Shown: positions 1-8,464 of the stretch, in pieces | How the letters are laid out: the number at the start of each line of letters is the position of its first letter | How positions within the stretch are numbered: position 1 is the first letter of the stretch | DNA from: Veillonella intestinalis | Lineage (GTDB): Bacteria; Bacillota; Negativicutes; Veillonellales; Veillonellaceae | Reading direction: 5' to 3' | NCBI RefSeq assembly: GCF_943193155.1 | Contig: NZ_CALPDB010000001.1 | Location: forward strand, 186,001 to 250,000 | DNA length: 64,000 bases | Position numbers and translations under genes: made by a program | The notes under the pieces: model-generated | Databases searched by the model: none | The model's input: only the letters and a program-made list of their open reading frames with translations | What the model was told of the DNA's origin: nothing

Positions 1-1
1 G

Positions 2-874
2 GAAGAAGGTAGTTTGCGTTGCGATGCTAATATTTCAGTTCGTTTAATGGGCGAAGAAAAATTAGGCACAAAAACAGAAATTAAAAATATGAACTCCTTA
101 ACTGCTTTGCAAAAAGGGATTGAATATGAAGCCGTTCGTCAGGCTGAAACATTAGAAGATGGTGGCGAAATTGTACAAGAAACACGCACTTGGGATGATG
201 GTAAAGGTATGACTTTATCTATGCGTAAAAAAGAAGCAGAAAATGATTACCGTTACTTCCCAGAGCCAGATTTGGTACCAATCGTAATCAGCGATGAACA
301 AATTGAAGAAGCTCGTCAATCTTTACCAGAATTGCCAGATGCTAAGATTGCTCGTTTCAAAGCAGAATATGGCTTATCTGAAGAAGATAGCAATATTTTG
401 ACTACTATGCGTGAAACTGCTGATTATTTAGATGCAGCGGTAAAAGCAGGGGCGGATGCTAAAACAGCGGCTAACTGGATGCTTGGTGATTTATCTAAAA
501 TGGTCAATGAAGCGGGCATTACCTTCGCTGAAGCTAAAGTAAAACCAGAACAATTAGCAGCTATGATTGCTTTAATTGAAAAAGGTACTATTTCTGGTAA
601 AATTGCTAAGAAAGTTATCGTTTCTATGTGGGAAACGGGTAAGGATCCTCAGAAAATCGTAGAAGAAGAGGGCCTTGTTCAGATTACTGATACAGGCGCT
701 ATTGAAGAAATCGTAAAACAAGTTATTGCGGATAATCCAAAATCAGTTGAAGATTTCCAAAGCGGTAAAGGTAAAGCGATTGGTTTCTTAGTGGGCCAAG
801 TTATGAAACTTAGCAAGGGCCGTGCTAACCCTGGTGTAGTTAATGAATTATTACAGAAACATTTGAAAGCATAA
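2..874 (+). CDS. gatB: Aspartyl/glutamyl-tRNA(Asn/Gln) amidotransferase subunit B, 3' part
   Basis: C-terminal 290 residues of GatB; the gene starts before the window and the frame is open to base 2. GatB activates Glu-tRNA(Gln) or Asp-tRNA(Asn) so that GatA-derived ammonia can amidate it. The segment opens with the family motif EEGSLRCDANIS, carries a YFPEPDL motif, and ends in the GatB/YqeY tRNA-binding domain (ISGKIAKKV, then a C-terminal region around KAIGFLVGQVMK). Identity is secure. gatC and gatA would be expected upstream, outside the window. Only the true start is missing; no lesion is seen. Confidence 0.96.
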   Translation, partial: EEGSLRCDANISVRLMGEEKLGTKTEIKNMNSLTALQKGIEYEAVRQAETLEDGGEIVQETRTWDDGKGMTLSMRKKEAENDYRYFPEPDLVPIVISDEQIEEARQSLPELPDAKIARFKAEYGLSEEDSNILTTMRETADYLDAAVKAGADAKTAANWMLGDLSKMVNEAGITFAEAKVKPEQLAAMIALIEKGTISGKIAKKVIVSMWETGKDPQKIVEEEGLVQITDTGAIEEIVKQVIADNPKSVEDFQSGKGKAIGFLVGQVMKLSKGRANPGVVNELLQKHLKA

Positions 875-878
875 ATAA

Positions 879-906
879 TTACTGATATATTTAGCTGTAT
901 CAGTAA
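879..906 (+). terminator. Short stem-loop after gatB
   Basis: TTACTGATA pairs with TATCAGTAA across a 10-base loop just after the gatB stop. It is followed by A-rich rather than T-rich sequence, so it is a weak terminator candidate at best. Confidence 0.3.
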
Positions 907-946
907 AAATCTGCTCGTCTTATAGTAAGGACACAGGAGATTGCCT

Positions 947-1324
947 ATGGAAAATAAACAATCTTATGAAACAAAAAACACGAATGTCTTATCTGATGAA
1001 GAACGTCGTGCTTTCGATGGTATGACCATTGATGAAGAAGGCCGTGAACAATCAGAAGAAGATATTCGTCGTGCTAAGCAAAAGGAAACTAAAGAGGCCT
1101 ATGCCTATGGATCGAATGAAGGGCCTTATGGCACCCATGAAGGCTTTCCTAAGATGAAGGTATATACATTTAGTTCTTTAGGTTGGAAGGGAAAGCTTGT
1201 GTTGGCTACCTTGGCGGCCGTTGCTTTAGGTGTGTTGTTCTTTTTTGGTAGTTTATTTTTGATTGGGTTTAGTGTAGTCGCAATTGGTGTTGCTTTATTG
1301 GCGCTTTTGCGAAAACTGTTTTAG
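947..1324 (+). CDS. Small membrane protein of unknown function
   Basis: 125-residue protein I do not recognise. The first ~75 residues are hydrophilic and rich in Glu, Lys and Arg. Residues ~80-125 form a hydrophobic block that could make two closely spaced membrane helices (KLVLATLAAVALGVLFF, then FLIGFSVVAIGVALLALL), ending in a basic RKLF. The start was set at the ATG at 947 because AGGAGA lies 6 bases upstream; an in-frame TTG at 941 is too close to that site. Topology would place the charged N-terminus in the cytoplasm. It stands alone between gatB and a strong hairpin. Confidence 0.75.
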   Translation: MENKQSYETKNTNVLSDEERRAFDGMTIDEEGREQSEEDIRRAKQKETKEAYAYGSNEGPYGTHEGFPKMKVYTFSSLGWKGKLVLATLAAVALGVLFFFGSLFLIGFSVVAIGVALLALLRKLF

Positions 1325-1330
1325 GAGATA

Positions 1331-1404
1331 AACGCTCAGTATGAAAAGCGTTGGCTCGCCGTGTAAACACGGATGCCAACTTATTTTCATACTGAGCGTT
1401 TTTT
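1331..1404 (+). terminator. Long perfect hairpin, probable terminator
   Basis: Arms AACGCTCAGTATGAAAA (1331-1347) and TTTTCATACTGAGCGTT (1384-1400) pair perfectly over 17 bp and are followed by TTTT. The loop pairs further: GTTGGC with GCCAAC, and CCGTGT with ACACGG. The result is an almost continuous long stem. It begins 6 bases after the stop codon of the small membrane protein, so it can serve as its terminator. Its right half belongs to the 94-bp repeat that follows. Confidence 0.75.
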
Positions 1405-1596
1405 GAAACAATTTTCTGATGAAGTGCCAATAAGGCAGACACAATTGCTAAGAGTCTGTAGTGCCGGTGTCAGCTTATTTTCATACCGAGCGTTTTTTGA
1501 AATGATTTTGTGATGAAGTGCCAATAAGGCAGACACAATTGCTATGAGACTGTAGTGCGGATGTCAACTTATTTTTATATCGAGAGTTTTTTGATT
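1371..1596 (+). repeat. 94-bp direct tandem repeat, about 2.4 copies
   Basis: The landmarks TTATTTTCAT (1381, 1475 and, degenerate, 1569) and TGATGAAGTGCCAATAAGG (1417, 1511) recur with an exact 94-base period. Each unit contains a copy of the right arm of the preceding hairpin (CATACTGAGCG, CATACCGAGCG, TATATCGAGAG) with progressive divergence. The copies also share a GCAGACACAATTGCT block. No open reading frame uses the period (94 is not a multiple of 3). From 1597 to the HAD gene I see nothing further. Confidence 0.85.
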
Positions 1597-1755
1597 GGTT
1601 AACAGCTTGCGTTTCCTCAATATTTTCGCTATTGTATATGTATATAAAGTATTAGAAAAGCAATTCAAAAGTAATTTAAATGTAATTCAACAGTAGCTTA
1701 CGAACTAAGCTAATCGCAGGCTACGTAAATCAATAGTGGATAGATGAGGAAAACT

Positions 1756-2595
1756 ATGGAGCAAATAAAGAAGCCTATTGTGGCGTTAATGTATGATTTT
1801 GACAAAACACTTTGTACTAAAGATATGCAAGAATATGGTTTTATTCCTGAGCTTGGAATGACGCCTGCCGAATTTTGGCAAGAAGCTAATGGTTTAACTG
1901 ATAGTGAAGGGATGGACGGTATTTTAGCATACATGTTCATGATGGTTAAAATGAGTCAACGACATGAAGTACGTATTACCCGAGAAACACTTAATAGTCT
2001 TGGTAAAGGCATTGAGTTTTTCCCTGGTATAGCTACTTGGTTTGACCGCATTAATGCTTATGGTGCTTCACAGGGGGTAGAAGTAGAACATTATATCGTA
2101 TCATCAGGGGTAAAAGAAATTATTGATGGCACTAGTGTTGCTAAGTATTTTAAGAAAATTTATGCCTGTGAATTTAAATATGATTATAATGAACTCATTG
2201 AATGGCCTAAGGTAGCTGTTAATTATACAGCTAAAACTCAGTTTTTATTCCGCATCAATAAGGGTGTGTTAGATATTACCACGCATAGTGATAGAGAATT
2301 AAATCAATATACGCCTGAAGCTAAGCGACGGGTACCTTTTAGTAATATGATATATATTGGTGACGGGTTAACTGACGTGCCGTGTATGAAACTGGTTAAA
2401 GTGAATGGCGGGCAGTCTATTGCGGTATATAATCGTGATAATGAATCTGGTTTAGCATCGGCCACTAAGTTGATAAAGGATAATCGAGTGAATTTTATTA
2501 CTCCTGCTGATTATGAAGAAAATAGCCGTTTAGAAAGCATTGTTAAAACTATTATTAATAAGGTAAAAGCAGTAGAAGAGTTGCAGTGTATGTAA
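1756..2595 (+). CDS. HAD-superfamily phosphatase
   Basis: 279-residue cytoplasmic HAD hydrolase of unknown substrate. Motif I is DFDKTLC near residue 15 (nucleophile Asp and acid/base Asp), motif II is YIVSSG, and motif IV is YIGDGLTDVPCM, which carries the metal-binding acids. The lid between motifs I and II is helical, resembling phosphoserine-phosphatase-like enzymes. The ATG at 1756 was chosen because AGGA lies 5 bases upstream; an in-frame ATG at 1744 has a poorer site. It is monocistronic, with a terminator after it shared with convergent nadE. Confidence 0.85.
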   Translation: MEQIKKPIVALMYDFDKTLCTKDMQEYGFIPELGMTPAEFWQEANGLTDSEGMDGILAYMFMMVKMSQRHEVRITRETLNSLGKGIEFFPGIATWFDRINAYGASQGVEVEHYIVSSGVKEIIDGTSVAKYFKKIYACEFKYDYNELIEWPKVAVNYTAKTQFLFRINKGVLDITTHSDRELNQYTPEAKRRVPFSNMIYIGDGLTDVPCMKLVKVNGGQSIAVYNRDNESGLASATKLIKDNRVNFITPADYEENSRLESIVKTIINKVKAVEELQCM

Positions 2596-2678
2596 ATTAT
2601 AGCTAGTTATACACGTGTTTTACTTATAATTGTGTAGGTTTATAGGATAGAACTTACATAACAATTAAAGAATAATAA

Positions 2679-2721
2679 AAATCCCCTAATAAAGCTGTAA
2701 AAAGCTAGTATTAGGGGATTT
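2679..2721. terminator. Bidirectional terminator between HAD gene and nadE
   Basis: AAATCCCCTAATA (2679-2691) pairs with TATTAGGGGATTT (2709-2721) across a 17-base loop. A-rich and T-rich flanks on both sides suit termination of both convergent genes. Confidence 0.85.
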
Positions 2722-2722
2722 A

Positions 2723-4675
2723 TTATAGTTCATTTTCTAATAGTTCATTCTTTAAGGTATAATACAAATCTGTATAATATGGTTTCATCTGTGCCTCTAA
2801 TAAATCACCACCATAGGCACGACGACTGACTACAACAATAGGGGGACTTTGGATGCGTTTAGCTACCGCCATACCGCTAAATAAGTTCCACCAACGCTCG
2901 AGGTCATTAATAAACTCTTGAGTTGTTTTAAAATAATGGTGGATTGATTGTGGTATAGTTAGTAGTTCTTCTAAATAATCTTCTTTATAGGCCAAGAGGA
3001 AATCTTCTGGGCTTAATCGATTCCATGGTTCAATCATGGCACGAAATAGACGGTCATGATATTCATATTGTAAAGGATCCCCTTGTCCTTTTGTAATATC
3101 TTGATTTTCAGAGAGTTCAGCACTAGGAATTATATCAATCGTACCTTGGGGGATGACCTCTCGCTTGTAGATTTCTTTATTTAAATATTGAGCTAATCCG
3201 TATACCTGGTATTTCCATAAGTCCCCAGTAGCGGCTAGGAAACCAGCTAAATCACCATACAGGGTTGCATACCCAATCGTAAATTCAGTTTTATTGCCAT
3301 TACAAGTAAAGGCTCCACCAATAGCAGCTGCTATACCAGCTAAAATACGACTAGAGCGATCGCGAGCTTGGATATTTTCTTTAACAAATGAGCTGATAGT
3401 CAGTGTTTCTGTTTCACCAGAAGGCCGACTAAAGGTCAATTCACTTAATTGGTTAGTTGTTAAATGGAGACTATCTTCTACAGGACACACGGCATAGTGG
3501 CAACCTAAATTGTGTGCTAGTTGAGCCGCTAAATCTTTTGTAGCACTAGAATTGAAGCGCGACGGCATATTTACTAAATATATTTGACTTGGATCTAGTA
3601 TAGTAGCAAATAGGGCCGCATTAAGAGCTGAATCGATGCCCCCAGAAGCACCAATCACTATTTTTTTTATACCTGTTTGACTTAAAAAGCTACGAATTCC
3701 ATATTGTAAGGTTCTAAAAATTTGTTCAATTTCATTAGGCGGCTCTATATTAAGAGTCTCTTTTTTTATGGCCTTACCTTCTAATAAATTGACAGGCTCA
3801 AAGTGGCGACCATCTAACTGTTCCAACAAAACGGGATATACCGTTGCTTCGTAGGCAGGTAACTGAACACTAATAGTTCCTGTTGCTGTATACACGGTAG
3901 ATTGGCCATCAAAGGTGCAGAGAGATTTGCCATTATTTTGTAAACCTACTGAATTTATGTAAAAAATAGGGCCGTCTAATTCATTAGCACGTTCTTGAAA
4001 TAAGCGATGGCGGCGTTCATTTTTACCAAGGGTAAAAGGGGATGCTGAAATATTGATATAAGCATCAATAGCAGTATTACTGTTTTTTCCTTTTTCATAA
4101 AGGGCTGCCGTAGGGGAGAATATGTAATTTTCATCCCAACTATCTTCACATAGTAAAGGTGCTACTGTAAATGGTTGCCCTTTAAAAGAAAACGGTAATA
4201 GGCCCACAAATTCTTCAATTGGACGCTGTAATTCATAGGCTACTGTTGTAAGATTTGTAAAATATCGAGCTTCATTAAAAAAGCGATAGTTTGGGTCTAA
4301 TGTTTTTATTACAAAGGGATAGGGGGATTCTTGAGGTGCAATTTTTTTCCCATTTTGAGCGGCGAAGATAGCATTATACTTGCGAATGCGACCATCGGCG
4401 TTGCGTTTAGTTGCATCTATACCAACATTACCAAAGATAAGAGCTATATTCTGCGTAGCGGCTATAATATCTTCGCCCATTTTTACACATTCATTTACAA
4501 AAGATGGTTGATCCCAAGCATCGCCAACTAAATAGCCACTAATGGCTAGTTCAGGTAAAATAAGTAAATCTAAGCGTAGTGCTTTAGCGTAGGCTATGGC
4601 TTGGAGAATGGTTTCTTTATTTTTACGGGGGTTGCCAGAGACAACTTCAATTTGTCCTATTCCAACTCGAATCAT
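2723..4675 (-). CDS. nadE: Glutamine-dependent NAD+ synthetase
   Basis: 650 residues, fusing an N-terminal nitrilase-type glutaminase to a C-terminal NAD synthase. It makes NAD+ from deamido-NAD+, ATP and glutamine. The glutaminase triad is visible: Glu42 (LPELAISGY), a Lys at about 110, and Cys176 (LLCEDSW). The synthase ATP pyrophosphatase loop SGGIDS lies at about residues 344-349, and TKGQGDPLQYEYHDRLF is typical of the family. The start at 4675 follows AGGAG on the minus strand; an in-frame start 33 bases further upstream is less likely. The upstream MFS gene is on the same strand 43 bases away, so co-transcription is plausible. Confidence 0.95.
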   Translation of the reverse strand: MIRVGIGQIEVVSGNPRKNKETILQAIAYAKALRLDLLILPELAISGYLVGDAWDQPSFVNECVKMGEDIIAATQNIALIFGNVGIDATKRNADGRIRKYNAIFAAQNGKKIAPQESPYPFVIKTLDPNYRFFNEARYFTNLTTVAYELQRPIEEFVGLLPFSFKGQPFTVAPLLCEDSWDENYIFSPTAALYEKGKNSNTAIDAYINISASPFTLGKNERRHRLFQERANELDGPIFYINSVGLQNNGKSLCTFDGQSTVYTATGTISVQLPAYEATVYPVLLEQLDGRHFEPVNLLEGKAIKKETLNIEPPNEIEQIFRTLQYGIRSFLSQTGIKKIVIGASGGIDSALNAALFATILDPSQIYLVNMPSRFNSSATKDLAAQLAHNLGCHYAVCPVEDSLHLTTNQLSELTFSRPSGETETLTISSFVKENIQARDRSSRILAGIAAAIGGAFTCNGNKTEFTIGYATLYGDLAGFLAATGDLWKYQVYGLAQYLNKEIYKREVIPQGTIDIIPSAELSENQDITKGQGDPLQYEYHDRLFRAMIEPWNRLSPEDFLLAYKEDYLEELLTIPQSIHHYFKTTQEFINDLERWWNLFSGMAVAKRIQSPPIVVVSRRAYGGDLLEAQMKPYYTDLYYTLKNELLENEL

Positions 4676-4718
4676 AGAGATCTCCTTATATAGTTTTAGT
4701 AGTTCCATAAAAATAGTT

Positions 4719-5930
4719 TTATTCCTTATTTTTACGTTTAAAACGCGGTATATCAGTAATTAAAAAGGTTGCTAATAGAGCTAGCCAGCATATTGGATTA
4801 AGGGTTAGCCAAGCGGTTTGCAAATCATAGATATCTGCTAATTTACCAATTAAAGGCGTTACAATGCCGCCTAAGGTGATACCAAGACCTAGCGTAATTC
4901 CCGAGGCAAAACCGATATTTTTGGCTAAATATTGTTGGCCTAGAATAACGATAGGGCTATATTGTGAGAAGACACCCAAACTTAGAGGTAATAGAAGTAA
5001 CATAGATAGCCAATATTCATTACTGAGGGTAAAAGCTAACATGATTGGTACAAGTAGTATGTAACAATAACGAATGACTTTAACAAAACCGATGCGATCG
5101 GCTAAGGTGCCGCCAATAAGGGTAACTATAACACCGCAGATAAAAAAGGCTGATAAGGCAAAGTTGCCTGACGCTGTATTTTGTCCTAATTGGGTGATCC
5201 AATAAATAGGAATAAAAGTATTTAACACAGAAAATATAATGGAGCGAGCGGCAATAACAATAAATAGTATATTGAAACTATGCCAATCGTTTTGGGCAAC
5301 TACAGTTTGGGTTTGTTTGGCTTGTTGTTGGCGAGCCGCTACTAATTTATAAGGTTTGGCTAATAAATAAAAGGTAACTAAAAGGGCCCCCATGATCGAA
5401 AAGAGAATCAAGCTTTGTGGGCCCCAGATATAAGCAGTACTCGCTAAAATAGGACCAACTGCAAAGCCCGCTTGGCCACCTACAGAGAAATAGCCCATAA
5501 TCTTTCCTTTCTTTTGTCCTGAAAGGGCATTTACCCATCGAGCAGCTTCTGGATGGAAGAGGGCTGAGCCAAAACCGGCAATTAGGGAGCATAAGATAAT
5601 GCTTTCATAGGAGCTGACAAAACCAATGGCTGATATGCTAAGGCAACAGATCATAATACCTATAGGTACGCTGGGCCAGAATGTTCGTTTGTCTGCTAAA
5701 TAGCCAAAAAACGGCTGAGCTATAGTAGCTAGGGCTGTGTTGAAAAAGATAATGATAGCGACTTCTTCATAGGTTAAGCCATAATTGGTAATAAATAAAG
5801 GTAGGAGCGCTGGTAGCGAACCTTGGGCTGTATCATTGACCATGTGGCACACGGCCGGTAGATATTCACGGCCTTTTTGGAATATATTTGGTTCTATTGG
5901 TTCTGGGGTAAGACTGGCTTCGTTTAGCAT
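4719..5930 (-). CDS. MFS transporter, fosmidomycin resistance (Fsr) type
   Basis: 403-residue inner-membrane transporter with about 12 hydrophobic segments. The N-terminal signature HMVNDTAQGSLPALLPLF and the segment GFGSALFHPEAARWV match the Fsr branch of the major facilitator superfamily, exporters linked to fosmidomycin and other drugs. The hydrophilic central loop (around QQQAKQTQTVVAQ) separates two six-helix halves. The start at 5930 is preceded on the minus strand by a GAGGTACCT site. The actual substrate is not known. Fosmidomycin's target Dxr is encoded at 60.1 kb, but nothing links the two genes here. Confidence 0.85.
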   Translation of the reverse strand: MLNEASLTPEPIEPNIFQKGREYLPAVCHMVNDTAQGSLPALLPLFITNYGLTYEEVAIIIFFNTALATIAQPFFGYLADKRTFWPSVPIGIMICCLSISAIGFVSSYESIILCSLIAGFGSALFHPEAARWVNALSGQKKGKIMGYFSVGGQAGFAVGPILASTAYIWGPQSLILFSIMGALLVTFYLLAKPYKLVAARQQQAKQTQTVVAQNDWHSFNILFIVIAARSIIFSVLNTFIPIYWITQLGQNTASGNFALSAFFICGVIVTLIGGTLADRIGFVKVIRYCYILLVPIMLAFTLSNEYWLSMLLLLPLSLGVFSQYSPIVILGQQYLAKNIGFASGITLGLGITLGGIVTPLIGKLADIYDLQTAWLTLNPICWLALLATFLITDIPRFKRKNKE

Positions 5931-6152
5931 AGGTACCTCACTGGATAATTATAGTATGTAAAATAAATGTATTTTTATATTCTTTATGTTCCCATATTGC
6001 TTGTGCTGTCAATACGCAACATTTACTTTGATACATTAGTTAAGATTTAGCACTCAATTTTGTTTAATCTAGTAAAAAAATTGTTTAATTTGTCAACTGT
6101 ATTTTTATTGTAACACTAATAGCTTTATTTACCTACATTAATTATCGTTAAT

Positions 6153-6181
6153 TTGACCTAGTAGAAGAGAGTTTATATAAT
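6153..6181 (+). promoter_or_regulatory. Sigma-A-like promoter before the degraded gene
   Basis: TTGACC (6153-6158), a 17-base spacer and TATAAT (6176-6181) form a near-consensus promoter. The expected start site (about 6188) falls on the AAGGAGA ribosome site at 6184-6190, so the geometry for translation is poor unless another promoter is used. The ~220 bases between the MFS gene start and this box are AT-rich with nothing else recognised. Confidence 0.5.
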
Positions 6182-6199
6182 AAAAGGAGATATACGCTA

Positions 6200-6465
6200 A
6201 TAGACCGTTTATTTTCGATTAAAAAAGGAAAAAGTTTATATATTTGATATATTTTAAGAGAAAATATTGATATATGGAAAGGATTTATATGGCAACTCTT
6301 TAGTGGTACTGATACGGTAGTTGCTCTTTTTACCCATGCTTTGTTTATGAAGGCTTTTTTCAGGTATTAGAACAGCCTACAGCGCCGACTAGTAAGCTGA
6401 TGGCAGAATTTTTTGATTGTCCAGTCATTCGTAACTGTGAAATTTTAACCTACAAATTAGGGTAA
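6200..6465 (+). pseudogene. Degraded small gene, unknown family
   Basis: A good ribosome site (AAGGAGA, 6184-6190) is followed 9 bases later by ATA where a start ATG would sit. The frame then reads DRLFSIKKGKSLYI, a TGA stop at 6245-6247, and YILRENIDIWKGF, WQLFSGTDTVVALF, THALFMKAFF. At the T6 run 6355-6360 the frame must shift by one base to continue as QVLEQPTAPTSKLM, AEFFDCPVIRNCEILTYKLG, to the stop at 6463. This coding-like text over two joined frames, with a lost start, a nonsense codon and a frameshift, is best read as a decayed gene. I cannot name the family. Confidence 0.55.
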
Positions 6466-6550
6466 CAAATTCATTTTCCGTAAAGCTTATGTAAAACCTT
6501 GGGCAAAACAGTATTGTCTTTCCTCTATAACTATCATAGTTGCCTTAGTT

Positions 6551-6561
6551 TGTGGTATAAT
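6551..6561 (+). promoter_or_regulatory. Extended -10 promoter for the radical SAM pair
   Basis: TGTGGTATAAT contains the extended -10 TGN and a perfect TATAAT (6556-6561). No good -35 is seen at 16-18 bases. It lies 61 bases before the chosen start of the radical SAM gene. Confidence 0.55.
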
Positions 6562-6622
6562 AAAGCGAAATAACTATGTTAGTGGCAGTGTAGTTTACTG
6601 CGATCATATGATGAGGATATCG

Positions 6623-8464
6623 ATGAAAGTTGTATTAAGTACTTTAAATTCAAAATTTATACATTCGTCCTTGGCATTGCGTTATTTGCGCGCTTATGGG
6701 CGTACCCGTGGACAGGCATATGATATAGTGGAATACACTATTAATATGCCTGTTTTGGATATTATTAGTGATTTGACAGAGCATGAAGCGGATGTAGTTG
6801 GCTTTGCTTGTTATATTTGGAATATTGACATGACGCTTCATGTGGCAAACTTATTAAAAGCCGTCAAACCAGAGGTAAAGATCGTATTAGGTGGTCCAGA
6901 AGTTTCCTATACGGCTCGACGCATATTAGAGGCGCACTCGTATATTGATTATATTGTACAAGGTGAAGGGGAGGAAGTATTCGCTGAATTAGTAGCACGA
7001 CTTGAAGCCAATCAATCTCCGTTTGAACCTGAAATTACGGGTCTACTAGGCCGTGAGACTAGTGACAACCTTCATATCTTAGCTTCTAATAATGCAGCAG
7101 TGACTATGGCTGCTGATAGGGGCATAACAAAAATTAAGGGATCTGAAACGATAGCTGAAGTAGCTGATTTAGGGAGTATTCCTTTTCCTTATGATGAATC
7201 TGATATGGTGGATTTGGAGCATAAGATAATTTATTATGAATCGTCACGAGGCTGTCCATTTTCTTGTCAATATTGTTTATCTGGTAATGCTAATACGGTA
7301 CGGTTTTTCCCTAAAGAACGAACCTTTCAAGAATTACAGTGGTTTGTAGACCATAAGGTAAAACAAGTTAAATTTGTAGACCGTACCTTTAACTGTGCGA
7401 AACATCATCATTTACCACTGATGCAGTGGATGCATGATGTTGATACGAATACAAATTTCCATTTGGAAATGGAACCTGTTCTTATGGGAACCGAAGAAGT
7501 GGCCCTGTTAAGTACGGCCCCTAAAGGACGCATGCAGATAGAAGTGGGCGTACAAAGTACAAATGCTGATACATTAAAAGCGATTCGTCGGTATAATAAT
7601 TGGGCGCATATTTGTGAAGTCATTGCACCAGTTATAAAAGCGGGACGCACTCACGTACATATGGATTTGATTGTAGGATTACCTCATGAGCCATATGAAC
7701 GCTTTGCGCAGTCCTTTAATGATGTGTTTAGTTTAACGCCTCATGCTCTGCAAATTGGCTTTTTAAAGTTATTGCAAGGTTCTGGTTTAGAACGTAGTGA
7801 TGATTTTGAGTATGTGTATGATCCGAAAGCACCGTACGAAGTATTGGCGAGTCATGTAATGCCTTATGAGGACATACGCTTTTTAAAACATTTTGAAGAT
7901 GTATTTGAACGTTTTTATAATAGTGAGCGTTTGCGTACTGTATTTGGATATTTAGGCCAGCGCCTTATTAAGGAAAAAGCAAGCGCTTTTCATTATTTTG
8001 AAGAATTGACTAAGGCCTGGTTACAACAGGGCTTGCATCAGCGTAAATTGAATGATCGCGACCAAATGGCATTTTTGCATGCCTATTTTGAATCTCAAGA
8101 TGATGTGATTAGTCAAGAATTATTAGAATATGATTGTTTGGTTAGCTTTGGTGGTAAGGTACGTGGTGATGAGTTAGGTTTACCTAAGCAGACGAAAGAA
8201 TTATTGCAAGCTGGCGAGGCTTTTTGGCGAGACGAAGAATTGGTACAGCAATTTATTCCTACATATCGTTTTGTAGAATGGCGCCGAATTCGCCAAGATT
8301 ATTGTGAACATACAGTAACCTTAGGAACAGCTCACATTTTAGGAGCTATTACAGAGGAGTCAATGTGTGCTTATGAAAAAGCGGGGCTCTCCAAAGTGAC
8401 CTTAATTATAGATGTAAAACAACGGCAAACGCCGTTTGTAAGACCGGAGGTAGTAGCTAGTTAA
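6623..8464 (+). CDS. B12-binding-type radical SAM protein, DUF4080-like
   Basis: 613 residues. The N-terminal ~150 residues form a cobalamin-binding-type Rossmann region (DVVGFACYIWNIDM, KIVLGGPEVSY). It is followed by a radical SAM core with the cluster motif RGCPFSCQYC at Cys211, Cys215 and Cys218, and a C-terminal domain matching what I recall of DUF4080 proteins. The reaction is unknown. The start at 6623 has AGGA 5 bases upstream; in-frame ATGs at 6608 and 6611 lack a comparable site. The stop overlaps the next start by one base (TAATG), so the two radical SAM genes are translationally coupled. Confidence 0.85.
   Translation: MKVVLSTLNSKFIHSSLALRYLRAYGRTRGQAYDIVEYTINMPVLDIISDLTEHEADVVGFACYIWNIDMTLHVANLLKAVKPEVKIVLGGPEVSYTARRILEAHSYIDYIVQGEGEEVFAELVARLEANQSPFEPEITGLLGRETSDNLHILASNNAAVTMAADRGITKIKGSETIAEVADLGSIPFPYDESDMVDLEHKIIYYESSRGCPFSCQYCLSGNANTVRFFPKERTFQELQWFVDHKVKQVKFVDRTFNCAKHHHLPLMQWMHDVDTNTNFHLEMEPVLMGTEEVALLSTAPKGRMQIEVGVQSTNADTLKAIRRYNNWAHICEVIAPVIKAGRTHVHMDLIVGLPHEPYERFAQSFNDVFSLTPHALQIGFLKLLQGSGLERSDDFEYVYDPKAPYEVLASHVMPYEDIRFLKHFEDVFERFYNSERLRTVFGYLGQRLIKEKASAFHYFEELTKAWLQQGLHQRKLNDRDQMAFLHAYFESQDDVISQELLEYDCLVSFGGKVRGDELGLPKQTKELLQAGEAFWRDEELVQQFIPTYRFVEWRRIRQDYCEHTVTLGTAHILGAITEESMCAYEKAGLSKVTLIIDVKQRQTPFVRPEVVAS

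Noticed and set aside
1371-1596. CRISPR array
   Set aside because: Units are 94 bp, contiguous and diverging, without unique spacers between identical short repeats.
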